A DNA stretch of 9,710 nucleotides from Christensenella sp. UBA5394. Lineage in GTDB: Bacteria; Bacillota; Clostridia; Christensenellales; CAG-138. Of the stretch, positions 1 to 5,406 are shown one piece after another (the stretch's first letter is position 1; each line of letters opens with the position of its first letter). The stretch is taken from NCBI GenBank assembly GCA_002409725.1, contig DHOI01000090.1, forward strand, positions 8,517-18,226. The letters are read 5' to 3'. Below the pieces are notes generated by a model. It had not been told where the DNA came from, searched no databases, and saw only the letters and a list, made by a program, of their open reading frames with translations. The translations under genes and the position numbers were made by a program.

Positions 1-545
1 CCCCGGCGCTGCTCGCGCTGTACGAATTTCATCACGTCATCTACAATGAAGCGCACGGGCTTATCACCAAGGCCGCTGGCGGCCAGATTATCCTTGGCCC
101 AGGCAACCATGCCCTTGGCCGCGTCCACATGCACCACCTCAGCGCCCGCAGCGGCCAGGGCAACGGTGGCCCCGCCCGTGTAGGCAAACAGGTTCAGCAC
201 GCGGAACGGTTTCGCTTTGGAACGGGAGACGATTTTTTGCATCCAATCCCAATTTACGGCCTGTTCCGGGAAAAGCCCCGTGTGCTTAAAGCCCGTGGGC
301 CGCACAATGAATTGTAGGTCTTTATACGAAACCGTCCAGCTCTCGGGTAGGGTGCGGCCATATTCCCAATGGCCGCCGCCGGTTGCGGAGCGGATATAGC
401 GCGCATCCACGGCAGCAGGCTCGGCCATGGGCCAGATGGCTTGGGGATCGGGTCTAAGCAGGCGCACATCCCCCCAGCGCTCGTATTTATTGCCGTTACC
501 GGCATCCAGTATTTCATAATCCTGCCAAGCTTCGGCCAGGTACAT
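1..545 (-). CDS. Class I SAM-dependent methyltransferase, RlmI/RlmK-like (partial, 3' end beyond window)
   Basis: The first 181 residues are visible; the C-terminus lies beyond the left edge. Residues 116-125 (VLNLFAYTGG) form the glycine-rich SAM-binding motif I, followed by VHVDAAK at 139-144, whose Asp141 would contact the SAM ribose. A DD pair at 169-170 probably marks motif III. The upstream block (HTGLFPEQ around 88-95, then W-D-W) resembles the region before the Rossmann fold in the RlmI/RlmK-type family (Pfam Methyltrans_SAM), whose characterised members methylate 23S rRNA. No PUA domain precedes it, unlike E. coli RlmI. The ATG at 545 has GGAGG nine bases upstream and starts 30 bp after the cvpA stop, so it is probably the last visible gene of the lipid-kinase operon. 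The fold is clear; the substrate (rRNA or other) is inferred and unproven. Confidence 0.85.
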   Translation of the reverse strand, partial: MYLAEAWQDYEILDAGNGNKYERWGDVRLLRPDPQAIWPMAEPAAVDARYIRSATGGGHWEYGRTLPESWTVSYKDLQFIVRPTGFKHTGLFPEQAVNWDWMQKIVSRSKAKPFRVLNLFAYTGGATVALAAAGAEVVHVDAAKGMVAWAKDNLAASGLGDKPVRFIVDDVMKFVQREQRR

Positions 546-575
546 GGGCGGAGTCCTCCAAAGATAAAGATAGCA

Positions 576-1283
576 TCAAGCCCCCGGTATCAGGGCCAAC
601 AGGAAGTTAGAGCGATAGAAGAAAGCGGCGAAGAGCGAATCCGCCACCATAGCGTGGATCTGCTCAAACTGGCCCAGCACCGTGAGGCCGATGGGCAGCA
701 GCATGAACAGAAGGAACAGCGCAAACATGCCCCTTAGCATGCCCAAACCCAGGCCCAGGAGGCTGTCACCGCTGCGAAGGACGGGGAACGTCCAGGCATA
801 ATCCATACCGTTGATCACAAAGGCCAAGATGACCCGCACGATGGCGAACACCAGCAGGAACATCAGAATATTGATGAATACGCAAACGATGGTTTGGTTG
901 AAATAATCGCCCAAAGTCACGATACCCTGCTCTGCAAAGGCTTCTTTGGCGATATTCTTCGCGATCTCCTTACCCATGGGGTATGGCAGGCTGCCGGAGG
1001 AGAGGATATCCGAAAGCTGTGCGGAGCTTAGGGAGGAGATATTCGCGCGCACGTATTCGGCGTTTTCAATATACTCACTGCCCTCTGTATAATAGAGCAT
1101 CATGTTGTATAGGGATTCGCTGCCCTTGATGCCGCCCGCAGCCAGCGGCATGATGAGGAAGCCTAGCAGAGCCGAGAACAGATACGCGCCTAAACTGAGC
1201 AGGGTGGTCAAAAACCCCCGGTAATAACCTGCCAGGGCGAAAAGCGCCAGCACGGCCAGCACGGCCAGGTCAATGATGTTCAT
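576..1283 (-). CDS. CvpA family membrane protein
   Basis: A 235-residue integral membrane protein with about four hydrophobic segments, near residues 4-20, 25-48, 130-157 and 177-203. A polar loop (about 55-125) separates the two pairs. The GYYRGF motif after the first helix and the SLLGLGLGMLRG stretch at 174-185 fit the CvpA (colicin V production) family. Its E. coli member is needed for colicin V export, and family members elsewhere are linked to envelope integrity; the biochemical activity is unknown. The ATG at 1283 is chosen over an in-frame upstream start at 1313. AAAGGAG sits six bases before 1283, and the hydrophobic helix begins at once. That ribosome site abuts the stop of the upstream DUF5711-like gene, suggesting translational coupling. 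The family call is good; a specific role cannot be given. Confidence 0.85.
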   Translation of the reverse strand: MNIIDLAVLAVLALFALAGYYRGFLTTLLSLGAYLFSALLGFLIMPLAAGGIKGSESLYNMMLYYTEGSEYIENAEYVRANISSLSSAQLSDILSSGSLPYPMGKEIAKNIAKEAFAEQGIVTLGDYFNQTIVCVFINILMFLLVFAIVRVILAFVINGMDYAWTFPVLRSGDSLLGLGLGMLRGMFALFLLFMLLPIGLTVLGQFEQIHAMVADSLFAAFFYRSNFLLALIPGA

Positions 1284-1289
1284 AAGGCG

Positions 1290-1296
1290 CTCCTTT
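1290..1296 (-). promoter_or_regulatory. Ribosome binding site of cvpA, abutting the upstream stop
   Basis: On the minus strand AAAGGAG lies six bases before the ATG at 1283. It directly touches the TAG stop (1297-1299) of the preceding gene. It fixes the cvpA start and suggests ribosomes finishing the upstream gene can reinitiate here. Confidence 0.75.
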
Positions 1297-2412
1297 CTAT
1301 TTAATGGCGGCAACGTAAAGGCCGTTGCCGCTGCGAAGCAGCATGTAGCTTTCGGAGAGCTTCGCCAAGGAATCTGTGGCGCGGGGCAGCTCCGAGGTGG
1401 AGAGCAGCTTGCCTGCGCTGCTGTAGGCGTGCATTTCCTCTTTGGTGCAGGCGTAAAGCTTGCCGCCTGCCAGGAAGGAGGCCGTGGTGCCTGCGGGCAG
1501 CTGCACGTCGCTCACGGCCGCGCTAGCCACGCCGCCCTCGGGCAGCGTGTAGAGCTTTACCGTGCCCTCGCTGCCGGCATCCCCCCGCTTGCGCAGGAGC
1601 ACCACCGGGCTGCCCCCGGCCGTGGAAACATCATAGAGCTCCCAGCCGTAGATCAGCAGGCGGTAAGCCTCGGTTATGCCCGTGCGGTTAAAGCGGATCA
1701 GGCTGGTGGTACAGCTGAGGAAGATGCTGTTATCCGTGAAAATCACGCCATCCACCAATTGATCCTGCACGCTCATCACGCCGGTCGTGTGGTTGGTGGA
1801 AAGGTTGTAGGTGGTGAGGGTGGATACAGGCAGCGAACCGGCCACGGAGAGCTCCAGCGTCCACATGGTCTCGTCGCCGGTTTGCGCAAAGCCGAAATCC
1901 AGCAGGGCGCCCGGCTCGAAATCCATCTGGTCCGTTTGCGCGCCTGCCTTATCGTAGATCAGCAGGGAAGAGGCCCCGTTCGCATCCTCGCGCAAAACGG
2001 CCACGTGGTCCGTGCCGCAGGCCACATCCTGCACGGAGCCGTTGATGGTCAGCGGCTCGCCGCCGCCGATGATCTGCACAGCGGAGGCGTGATAGAGAAC
2101 CGAGAGGGTAGAGGAGGCGGCCAGTTGAATATCCCCGGTGCTCACCTGATAAGAGGCGCTTTTTTTAGTATCGGCCAGATCCTCGTAATATAGACGATCC
2201 CCGTACATATAGAGGAAGCCTTTGCCGGTGAAGGTATAGTTCGTATCTGCAGTGAAGGGGAGCTGCTTGGCGTCCATGCGCTGCCCGCCCGCGCGAACCA
2301 GCCGGATCACGCCGTAAATCACTCCGCAAAGCAGCAGCACCGCGCCAAGCAGCAGGCCGATGCGGAAGAGGATCGCGCCTTTACGGCGCACGATAAATCG
2401 GCGTTTACGCAT
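1297..2412 (-). CDS. Membrane-anchored beta-propeller-like protein, probable DUF5711 family
   Basis: 371 residues. The first 14 are strongly basic (RKRR, VRRK) and are followed by one hydrophobic helix at about 17-38. This predicts a single-pass anchor with a large extracytoplasmic domain. The rest is built of short beta-strand patterns with Gly/Asp turns, visible roughly at residues 60-79, 98-116, 131-158, 180-206, 225-244, 266-292, 314-334 and 353-370. Seven or eight such units would suit a beta-propeller. There is no catalytic motif, cysteine ladder or cell-wall anchor. Size, anchor and position beside cvpA fit DUF5711 of Clostridia, recalled from memory rather than searched. Function is unknown; a scaffold or sensor role at the envelope is a guess. 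The ATG has GAGGAA close upstream. The gene ends 13 bp before cvpA. Confidence 0.7.
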   Translation of the reverse strand: MRKRRFIVRRKGAILFRIGLLLGAVLLLCGVIYGVIRLVRAGGQRMDAKQLPFTADTNYTFTGKGFLYMYGDRLYYEDLADTKKSASYQVSTGDIQLAASSTLSVLYHASAVQIIGGGEPLTINGSVQDVACGTDHVAVLREDANGASSLLIYDKAGAQTDQMDFEPGALLDFGFAQTGDETMWTLELSVAGSLPVSTLTTYNLSTNHTTGVMSVQDQLVDGVIFTDNSIFLSCTTSLIRFNRTGITEAYRLLIYGWELYDVSTAGGSPVVLLRKRGDAGSEGTVKLYTLPEGGVASAAVSDVQLPAGTTASFLAGGKLYACTKEEMHAYSSAGKLLSTSELPRATDSLAKLSESYMLLRSGNGLYVAAIK

Positions 2413-2427
2413 AGTTCCTCACAGCGC

Positions 2428-2456
2428 GCGGGCGGCCATACGGCCGGCCGGCCCGC
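2428..2456 (-). other. GC-rich inverted repeat between lipid kinase and DUF5711-like gene
   Basis: In the 66-bp gap, GCGGGC at one end pairs with GCCCGC at the other. Inside, GGCC-loop-GGCC can form a second short stem, with a five-base bulge (CGGCC). No T-run follows on the minus strand, so it is not a standard intrinsic terminator. It could be an mRNA processing or stabilising hairpin, or just high GC. It lies about 15 bases upstream of the DUF5711-like start, just before its ribosome site. Confidence 0.4.
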
Positions 2457-2478
2457 AGGTTCGATACTGGGTTGCGCA

Positions 2479-3357
2479 TCAGGGGCGCACCAGCATAGGG
2501 ATGGCCCCCGGCAGCAGGCGGAAGGTTACGGGCGTGCTCCCGCACAACTCGCCATCCAGCTCCAACGGCTGGCCTAGCGGCGCTTCCACGGTGATCTCCT
2601 CCGCCTGGAAATATAGCACCTCGGGCAGATCCAGGTGCGTGCCCTTCACGACATGGGCCAGCACGGGGATATAGCGGCGCTTGGGCATGTCCTTGACCAC
2701 GCAGATATCAAATTTACCATCGAAAAGGTCGGCCTTGGGGGTGGGCATCATGCCGCCGCCAAAATACTGGCCGTTGCCGATCACCAGCACGCTGCCGTCC
2801 ATCTCCTGCACGCTTTCCCCCGTGCGCATGCGTAGATGGAACACCCGCAGGTTGAAAATGGCCTGGATTACGCCTAACAGATAGGGCAGCATGCCGTTGA
2901 GCCGCTTTTTAAATTTTTCCATGCGGATCAGCACATCCACATCAAAGCCGAGGCCAGCTACATTAAGAAAAAAGCGCTCGTTGGCAAGGCCTGCGTCCAT
3001 GGGCAGCACACGGCCCATCAGTGCCACCTTCAGCGCCTCTTCGGGATGCGTGGGCAGGCCCAGCGTTCGGCCAAGGTCGTTGCCTGTGCCAAAGGGCAGT
3101 ATGCCCATCACCGCCTCGCTGCCCCATAAAGCGGAAGCCACTTCATTCACCGTGCCGTCGCCGCCCACGGCTACGATGCGCCTTTCCCCGGCTGTCAAAG
3201 CGGCTTTTGTCAACTCTACGGCATGGCCGGGATACTCCGTAACGGCAAAGCCAAAATCCTGGCCTTGCTGCTCCAGCAGCGCCTGAACCCGGGCGAAGCT
3301 CTTTGCGCTGCGGCCCGCTCCCGCAATGGGGTTTACAATAAAGTACAGTCTTTCCAT
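2479..3357 (-). CDS. Diacylglycerol kinase family lipid kinase (YegS/BmrU/DgkB type)
   Basis: A complete 292-residue soluble lipid kinase of normal length for the family. The nucleotide-binding core shows NP near residue 9, GGDGTVNEV at 65-73 and PFGTGND at 88-94. The second domain carries PMDAG (Asp121), FDGKFD at 212-217 and LDGE at 267-270, whose Glu is the expected catalytic base. All key DAGK_cat positions are present, so it should be active. DgkB of Gram-positives phosphorylates diacylglycerol with ATP, returning it to phospholipid synthesis after lipoteichoic acid assembly. Other YegS/BmrU members use different lipids, so the substrate is inferred. The ATG at 3357 has AAGGAT about seven bases upstream. 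It is the first gene of a minus-strand operon with DUF5711-like, cvpA and methyltransferase genes, behind a promoter overlapped by a Fur-like palindrome. Confidence 0.9.
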   Translation of the reverse strand: MERLYFIVNPIAGAGRSAKSFARVQALLEQQGQDFGFAVTEYPGHAVELTKAALTAGERRIVAVGGDGTVNEVASALWGSEAVMGILPFGTGNDLGRTLGLPTHPEEALKVALMGRVLPMDAGLANERFFLNVAGLGFDVDVLIRMEKFKKRLNGMLPYLLGVIQAIFNLRVFHLRMRTGESVQEMDGSVLVIGNGQYFGGGMMPTPKADLFDGKFDICVVKDMPKRRYIPVLAHVVKGTHLDLPEVLYFQAEEITVEAPLGQPLELDGELCGSTPVTFRLLPGAIPMLVRP

Positions 3358-3382
3358 CCTATATCCTTGGTGTATAATAATT

Positions 3383-3402
3383 TACAATGATAATCATAAT
3401 CC
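3383..3402. promoter_or_regulatory. Candidate Fur-family operator (Fur box)
   Basis: Bases 3383-3401 match the classical 19-base Fur box (GATAATGATAATCATTATC) at 16 positions, including twelve in a row, AATGATAATCAT. Read as the Bacillus 7-1-7 motif, 3388-3402 matches 12 of 14 fixed positions. It covers the -10 of the minus-strand promoter, where a repressor would block transcription, and lies about 50 bases upstream of the dapF -35. AT-rich promoter DNA raises the chance of accidental matches. No Fur gene or iron gene is in the window. Confidence 0.45.
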
Positions 3403-3421
3403 AAAACCGTCGAATTGTACA
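3393..3421 (-). promoter_or_regulatory. Sigma-A-type promoter for the lipid kinase operon
   Basis: On the minus strand TGTACA (3416-3421, 4/6 to TTGACA) is followed by a 17-base spacer and TATGAT (3393-3398, 5/6 to TATAAT). Transcription would start near 3386. That leaves a leader of about 28 bases containing the ribosome site of the kinase gene. A second TATTAT at 3374-3379 is less likely because its start would fall inside that ribosome site. Confidence 0.6.
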
Positions 3422-3451
3422 GCGCGCAACAAGTAAAAAAGCTGTGACCTT

Positions 3452-3480
3452 TTGCATTGGCGCCCCATGTGCGGTATAAT
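3452..3480 (+). promoter_or_regulatory. Sigma-A-type promoter for dapF
   Basis: TTGCAT (3452-3457) and a perfect TATAAT (3475-3480) are separated by 17 bases. The start would be near 3487, giving a leader of about 40 bases with the AGGGAGG ribosome site at 3511-3517, ten bases before the dapF ATG. Confidence 0.75.
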
Positions 3481-3527
3481 TTGATGGAAATATTGAATAA
3501 AAGACGGCCAAGGGAGGGGCGTATCAG

Positions 3528-4367
3528 ATGGATTTTTGTAAAATGCACGGCCTGGGCAATGATTTCATCCTCACGGAGGATTTGGATAGGGCGTTCCCGC
3601 AGGAGGAAGCGCCCGCGCTTGCGCAAAAGCTCTGCCACCGCCGGACGGGCGTCGGCGCGGACGGGCTGATGTTCATCCAGCGGGGCGATGCGGCTCCCCT
3701 GCGCATGCGCCTTTACAACAGCGATGGCAGCCTGGCCGATATGTGCGGCAACGGCATCCGCTGCTTTGCCCGCTATGCTTATGACCAGGGCTTGATCAGG
3801 CAAACGGCGTTCGAGATCGAAACGGACGCGGGCGTGAAGCGCGCCGTCCTTTTGCCGGATGCGGCAGGCGCGGTCTCCGCCGTGCGCATCGGCATGGGCA
3901 GGCCGGCCTTCCTGCGCCGGGACATCCCCATGGTCGGCGCGCCCGAGGCGGATTGCCGCCTGGAATCCATCGCCGCCCTGGGCCGTACCTTCACCGCGAG
4001 CGCGGTCAACACCGGCGTACCGCATTTGGTGGTTTTCCTTTCCGCCCCCATGTCCGAAGAGGACGTCCTTCGTTATGGCCCCGCGCTGGAGACCCTTCCC
4101 GCCTTCCCGAAAAAGACCAATGTCAATTTCGTGGAGATCCTCGGCCCGGACGCCCTGCGCGTACGCACTTGGGAGCGCGGCTGTGGCCGTACCCTGGCCT
4201 GCGGCACCGGCGCTTGCGCTTGTGCCGTTTGCGCGGCCGATGCGGGCTACACAGGCCGCAAGGCCCGCGTCGAGCTGGCCCTGGGCAGCCTGGTCATTGA
4301 TTGGGCCGAAGATGGGGAGATCTACATGGCCGGCCCCGCGGCCTATAGCTTTACGGGAAAGGTTTAG
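3528..4367 (+). CDS. dapF: Diaminopimelate epimerase
   Basis: A complete 279-residue DapF, which converts LL- to meso-diaminopimelate without cofactor, for lysine and for peptidoglycan cross-bridges. It acts in the cytoplasm. Both halves of the pseudo-symmetric fold are seen. The N-terminal KMHGLGNDF (5-13) and GVGADGL (41-47) precede MCGNGIR, with catalytic Cys73. The second half has NTGVPH (161-166), WERG (215-218) and ACGTGA, with catalytic Cys225. All expected catalytic residues remain. Oddities are Arg221 in GRT, where Glu is common, and ten cysteines, five of them at 219-235. The ATG at 3528 is supported by AGGGAGG upstream. The gene stands alone on the plus strand with its own promoter and terminator, opposite to both neighbouring operons. 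Confidence 0.97.
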   Translation: MDFCKMHGLGNDFILTEDLDRAFPQEEAPALAQKLCHRRTGVGADGLMFIQRGDAAPLRMRLYNSDGSLADMCGNGIRCFARYAYDQGLIRQTAFEIETDAGVKRAVLLPDAAGAVSAVRIGMGRPAFLRRDIPMVGAPEADCRLESIAALGRTFTASAVNTGVPHLVVFLSAPMSEEDVLRYGPALETLPAFPKKTNVNFVEILGPDALRVRTWERGCGRTLACGTGACACAVCAADAGYTGRKARVELALGSLVIDWAEDGEIYMAGPAAYSFTGKV

Positions 4368-4400
4368 CAAGAGCTCCGCGCCTGTACCCCGCGCGCTTTG

Positions 4401-4432
4401 CCCCGGAACGCCTTGGCGCTTCGGGGTTTTGT
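4401..4432 (+). terminator. Rho-independent terminator of dapF
   Basis: About 34 bases past the dapF stop, CCCCG pairs with CGGGG. The stem continues with G-T and A-T pairs, one mismatch and CGC/GCG around a small CTTG loop. The 3' arm runs straight into TTTTGT. No T-run is seen on the other strand, so it serves dapF. Confidence 0.8.
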
Positions 4433-4543
4433 CTAGGAGCTATGGGTTTGGCCCTGCGGTACAAAAGTGACCTTAGAAAAAGCGGGGGAAATCTGCGGCG
4501 AATTAATTTTTGATTTATGAAAACGTGTCCCTGGTAAAGCTAT

Positions 4544-4576
4544 GCGGCCCGGCGCATTCTCCATGCACCGGGCCGC
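4544..4576. terminator. Strong GC-rich hairpin, possible bidirectional terminator
   Basis: GCGGCCCGG (4544-4552) pairs perfectly with CCGGGCCGC (4568-4576). After a C/A mismatch the stem continues with GCAT/ATGC round a five-base loop. The T-runs are weak: TATTTAT follows on the plus strand and a short TTT further on the minus strand. The position between convergent genes suits a backup terminator, but it could instead end a small unseen transcript. Confidence 0.5.
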
Positions 4577-4609
4577 TATTTATGCCTATAAACCTAAAAC
4601 GTTATTTTA

Positions 4610-4632
4610 CTTACTTTCTTTTGAAAGGTAAG
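4610..4632. repeat. Inverted repeat downstream of the HAD gene
   Basis: CTTACTTTC pairs with GAAAGGTAAG round a TTTT loop, with one bulged G. It is AT-rich, unlike its surroundings, and lies about 33-55 bases past the HAD stop. It may be part of the operon end or a piece of a dispersed intergenic repeat. Confidence 0.45.
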
Positions 4633-4665
4633 CTGGGGTTGGGGGATGAAAGCCCCGGCAAGCTT
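4630..4665 (-). terminator. Candidate terminator hairpin after the HAD gene
   Basis: Directly after the HAD stop, the minus strand can pair AAGCT with AGCTT. Within this, GGGGCT pairs with AACCCC (one G-T pair), with an asymmetric bulge between the two stems. Only a mixed TTTC run follows. As the last gene before a convergent neighbour, the operon needs an end here, but the signal is imperfect. Confidence 0.4.
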
Positions 4666-5384
4666 CACGCCGCCGGCAACTCGCGTAAAAACGCTTCCAT
4701 CTCCGCAAAACCGCCCTGCGGGTAGTCGCCCAGGGGGACGTTTTTGGCGTTTTCGAGGTGGTCGGTAAGCAGGAAAACGGAGATGCCGAGGTCGATTGCG
4801 GCCATATCATCCGCCGGGCTGTTGCCGATCATCAGGCACTGGGCAGGCTCCTTACCGAGGTGGGCGAGGATGCCCTGGTAATAGCCCGGGTGGGGCTTGC
4901 AGTAGCGGCTGTTCTCATAGGTGGAGATATAATCAAAATCGGAGGGTAAGAGGCCGATCCAGCTAAGGCGCGATTGGACGGCCACATAGGGGAAGAGCGG
5001 GTTGGTGGCCAGCGTAACGCCATAGCCCTTGGCACGAAGATGGTCAAGGAGGGGGCGCAGGGGCGGCCGAGGGCTGAGGATGGCCCGTGTCTCGTTGAAA
5101 TCCGTGGCATAAAAATCCACCAGGGCGGTCTCAAGATCCATGGTATCGGAGCCGAACAGCCGGTATAAGGTTTGCCAGAAGCGCTCGCTGTTGGATACGG
5201 TTCCGTCGTTATTGAGCATGGCGCCGGTGCCTTCCCATAAGGCCTTGAAGAAAAGCCTGGGGTCATGGCCCAGGCTGGATACCCGCTTAGCCAGAAGGCC
5301 AAAATAGGTATCGATAAATGTACCCTGCTCGATGGGGAGTAGGGTACCGTCCAGGTCAAAAAGGATGGTGTCCAAGGCTTTCAT
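4665..5384 (-). CDS. HAD family hydrolase (phosphatase)
   Basis: A 239-residue haloacid dehalogenase-superfamily protein with all four motifs. FDLDGTL has Asp10 (nucleophile) and Asp12, LATNP has Thr127, YCKPHP has Lys163, and GNSPADD has Asp192/Asp193. An insert of about 110 residues between motifs I and II forms a helical cap, as in phosphoglycolate-phosphatase-like members. A Mg-dependent phosphatase is expected; the substrate cannot be read from sequence. The ATG at 5384 is preferred over an in-frame start at 5453. The extra 23 residues would overlap the end of dnaB and are not HAD-like, and AAAGGAA lies 11 bases before 5384. It follows dnaB by 22 bp and is the last gene of the yybS-gdpP-rplI-dnaB block; a link to replication is not implied. 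Confidence 0.88.
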   Translation of the reverse strand: MKALDTILFDLDGTLLPIEQGTFIDTYFGLLAKRVSSLGHDPRLFFKALWEGTGAMLNNDGTVSNSERFWQTLYRLFGSDTMDLETALVDFYATDFNETRAILSPRPPLRPLLDHLRAKGYGVTLATNPLFPYVAVQSRLSWIGLLPSDFDYISTYENSRYCKPHPGYYQGILAHLGKEPAQCLMIGNSPADDMAAIDLGISVFLLTDHLENAKNVPLGDYPQGGFAEMEAFLRELPAA

Positions 5385-5406
5385 AGGAAGATCGGTTCCT
5401 TTGCTT

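Larger units (their letters stand above)
4368..4664. other. Convergent intergenic region of 297 bp
   Basis: This lies between dapF (plus) and the HAD gene (minus). From left to right it holds the dapF terminator (4401-4432), about 110 bases in which I recognise nothing (4433-4543), a strong hairpin (4544-4576), an AT-rich stretch, and two adjoining inverted repeats (4610-4632 and 4630-4665) ending at the HAD stop. A TTG-started frame (4510-4725) crosses the hairpins, has no ribosome site, and is not called a gene. Confidence 0.7.

Noticed and set aside
217..737. Overlapping plus-strand frames near the left end
   Set aside because: They are antisense to the methyltransferase motif region and to cvpA and have no initiation signal.
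1273..2193. 306-codon plus-strand open frame opposite the DUF5711-like gene
   Set aside because: Low-complexity Ala/Gly/His composition typical of an antisense frame; no ribosome site. The minus-strand gene fits the operon and has a membrane anchor.
3372..3379. Alternative -10 (TATTAT, minus strand) for the lipid kinase
   Set aside because: The transcript would start inside the kinase ribosome site, and the best -35 needs a 19-base spacer; the TGTACA/TATGAT pair fits better.
3412..3446. Weak inverted repeats (TTGT...ACAA and ACAGC...GCTGT) between the divergent promoters
   Set aside because: Arms of four or five bases with long loops are expected by chance; only the Fur-like palindrome is strong enough to report.
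3333..4370. 345-codon open frame on the minus strand across dapF and the divergent promoter region
   Set aside because: It is antisense to a full DapF with all catalytic residues, its composition is that of a GC-rich shadow frame, and it crosses both promoters.
4510..4725. 71-codon plus-strand frame starting with TTG in the convergent region
   Set aside because: No ribosome site, it runs through three hairpins and then antisense into the HAD gene.
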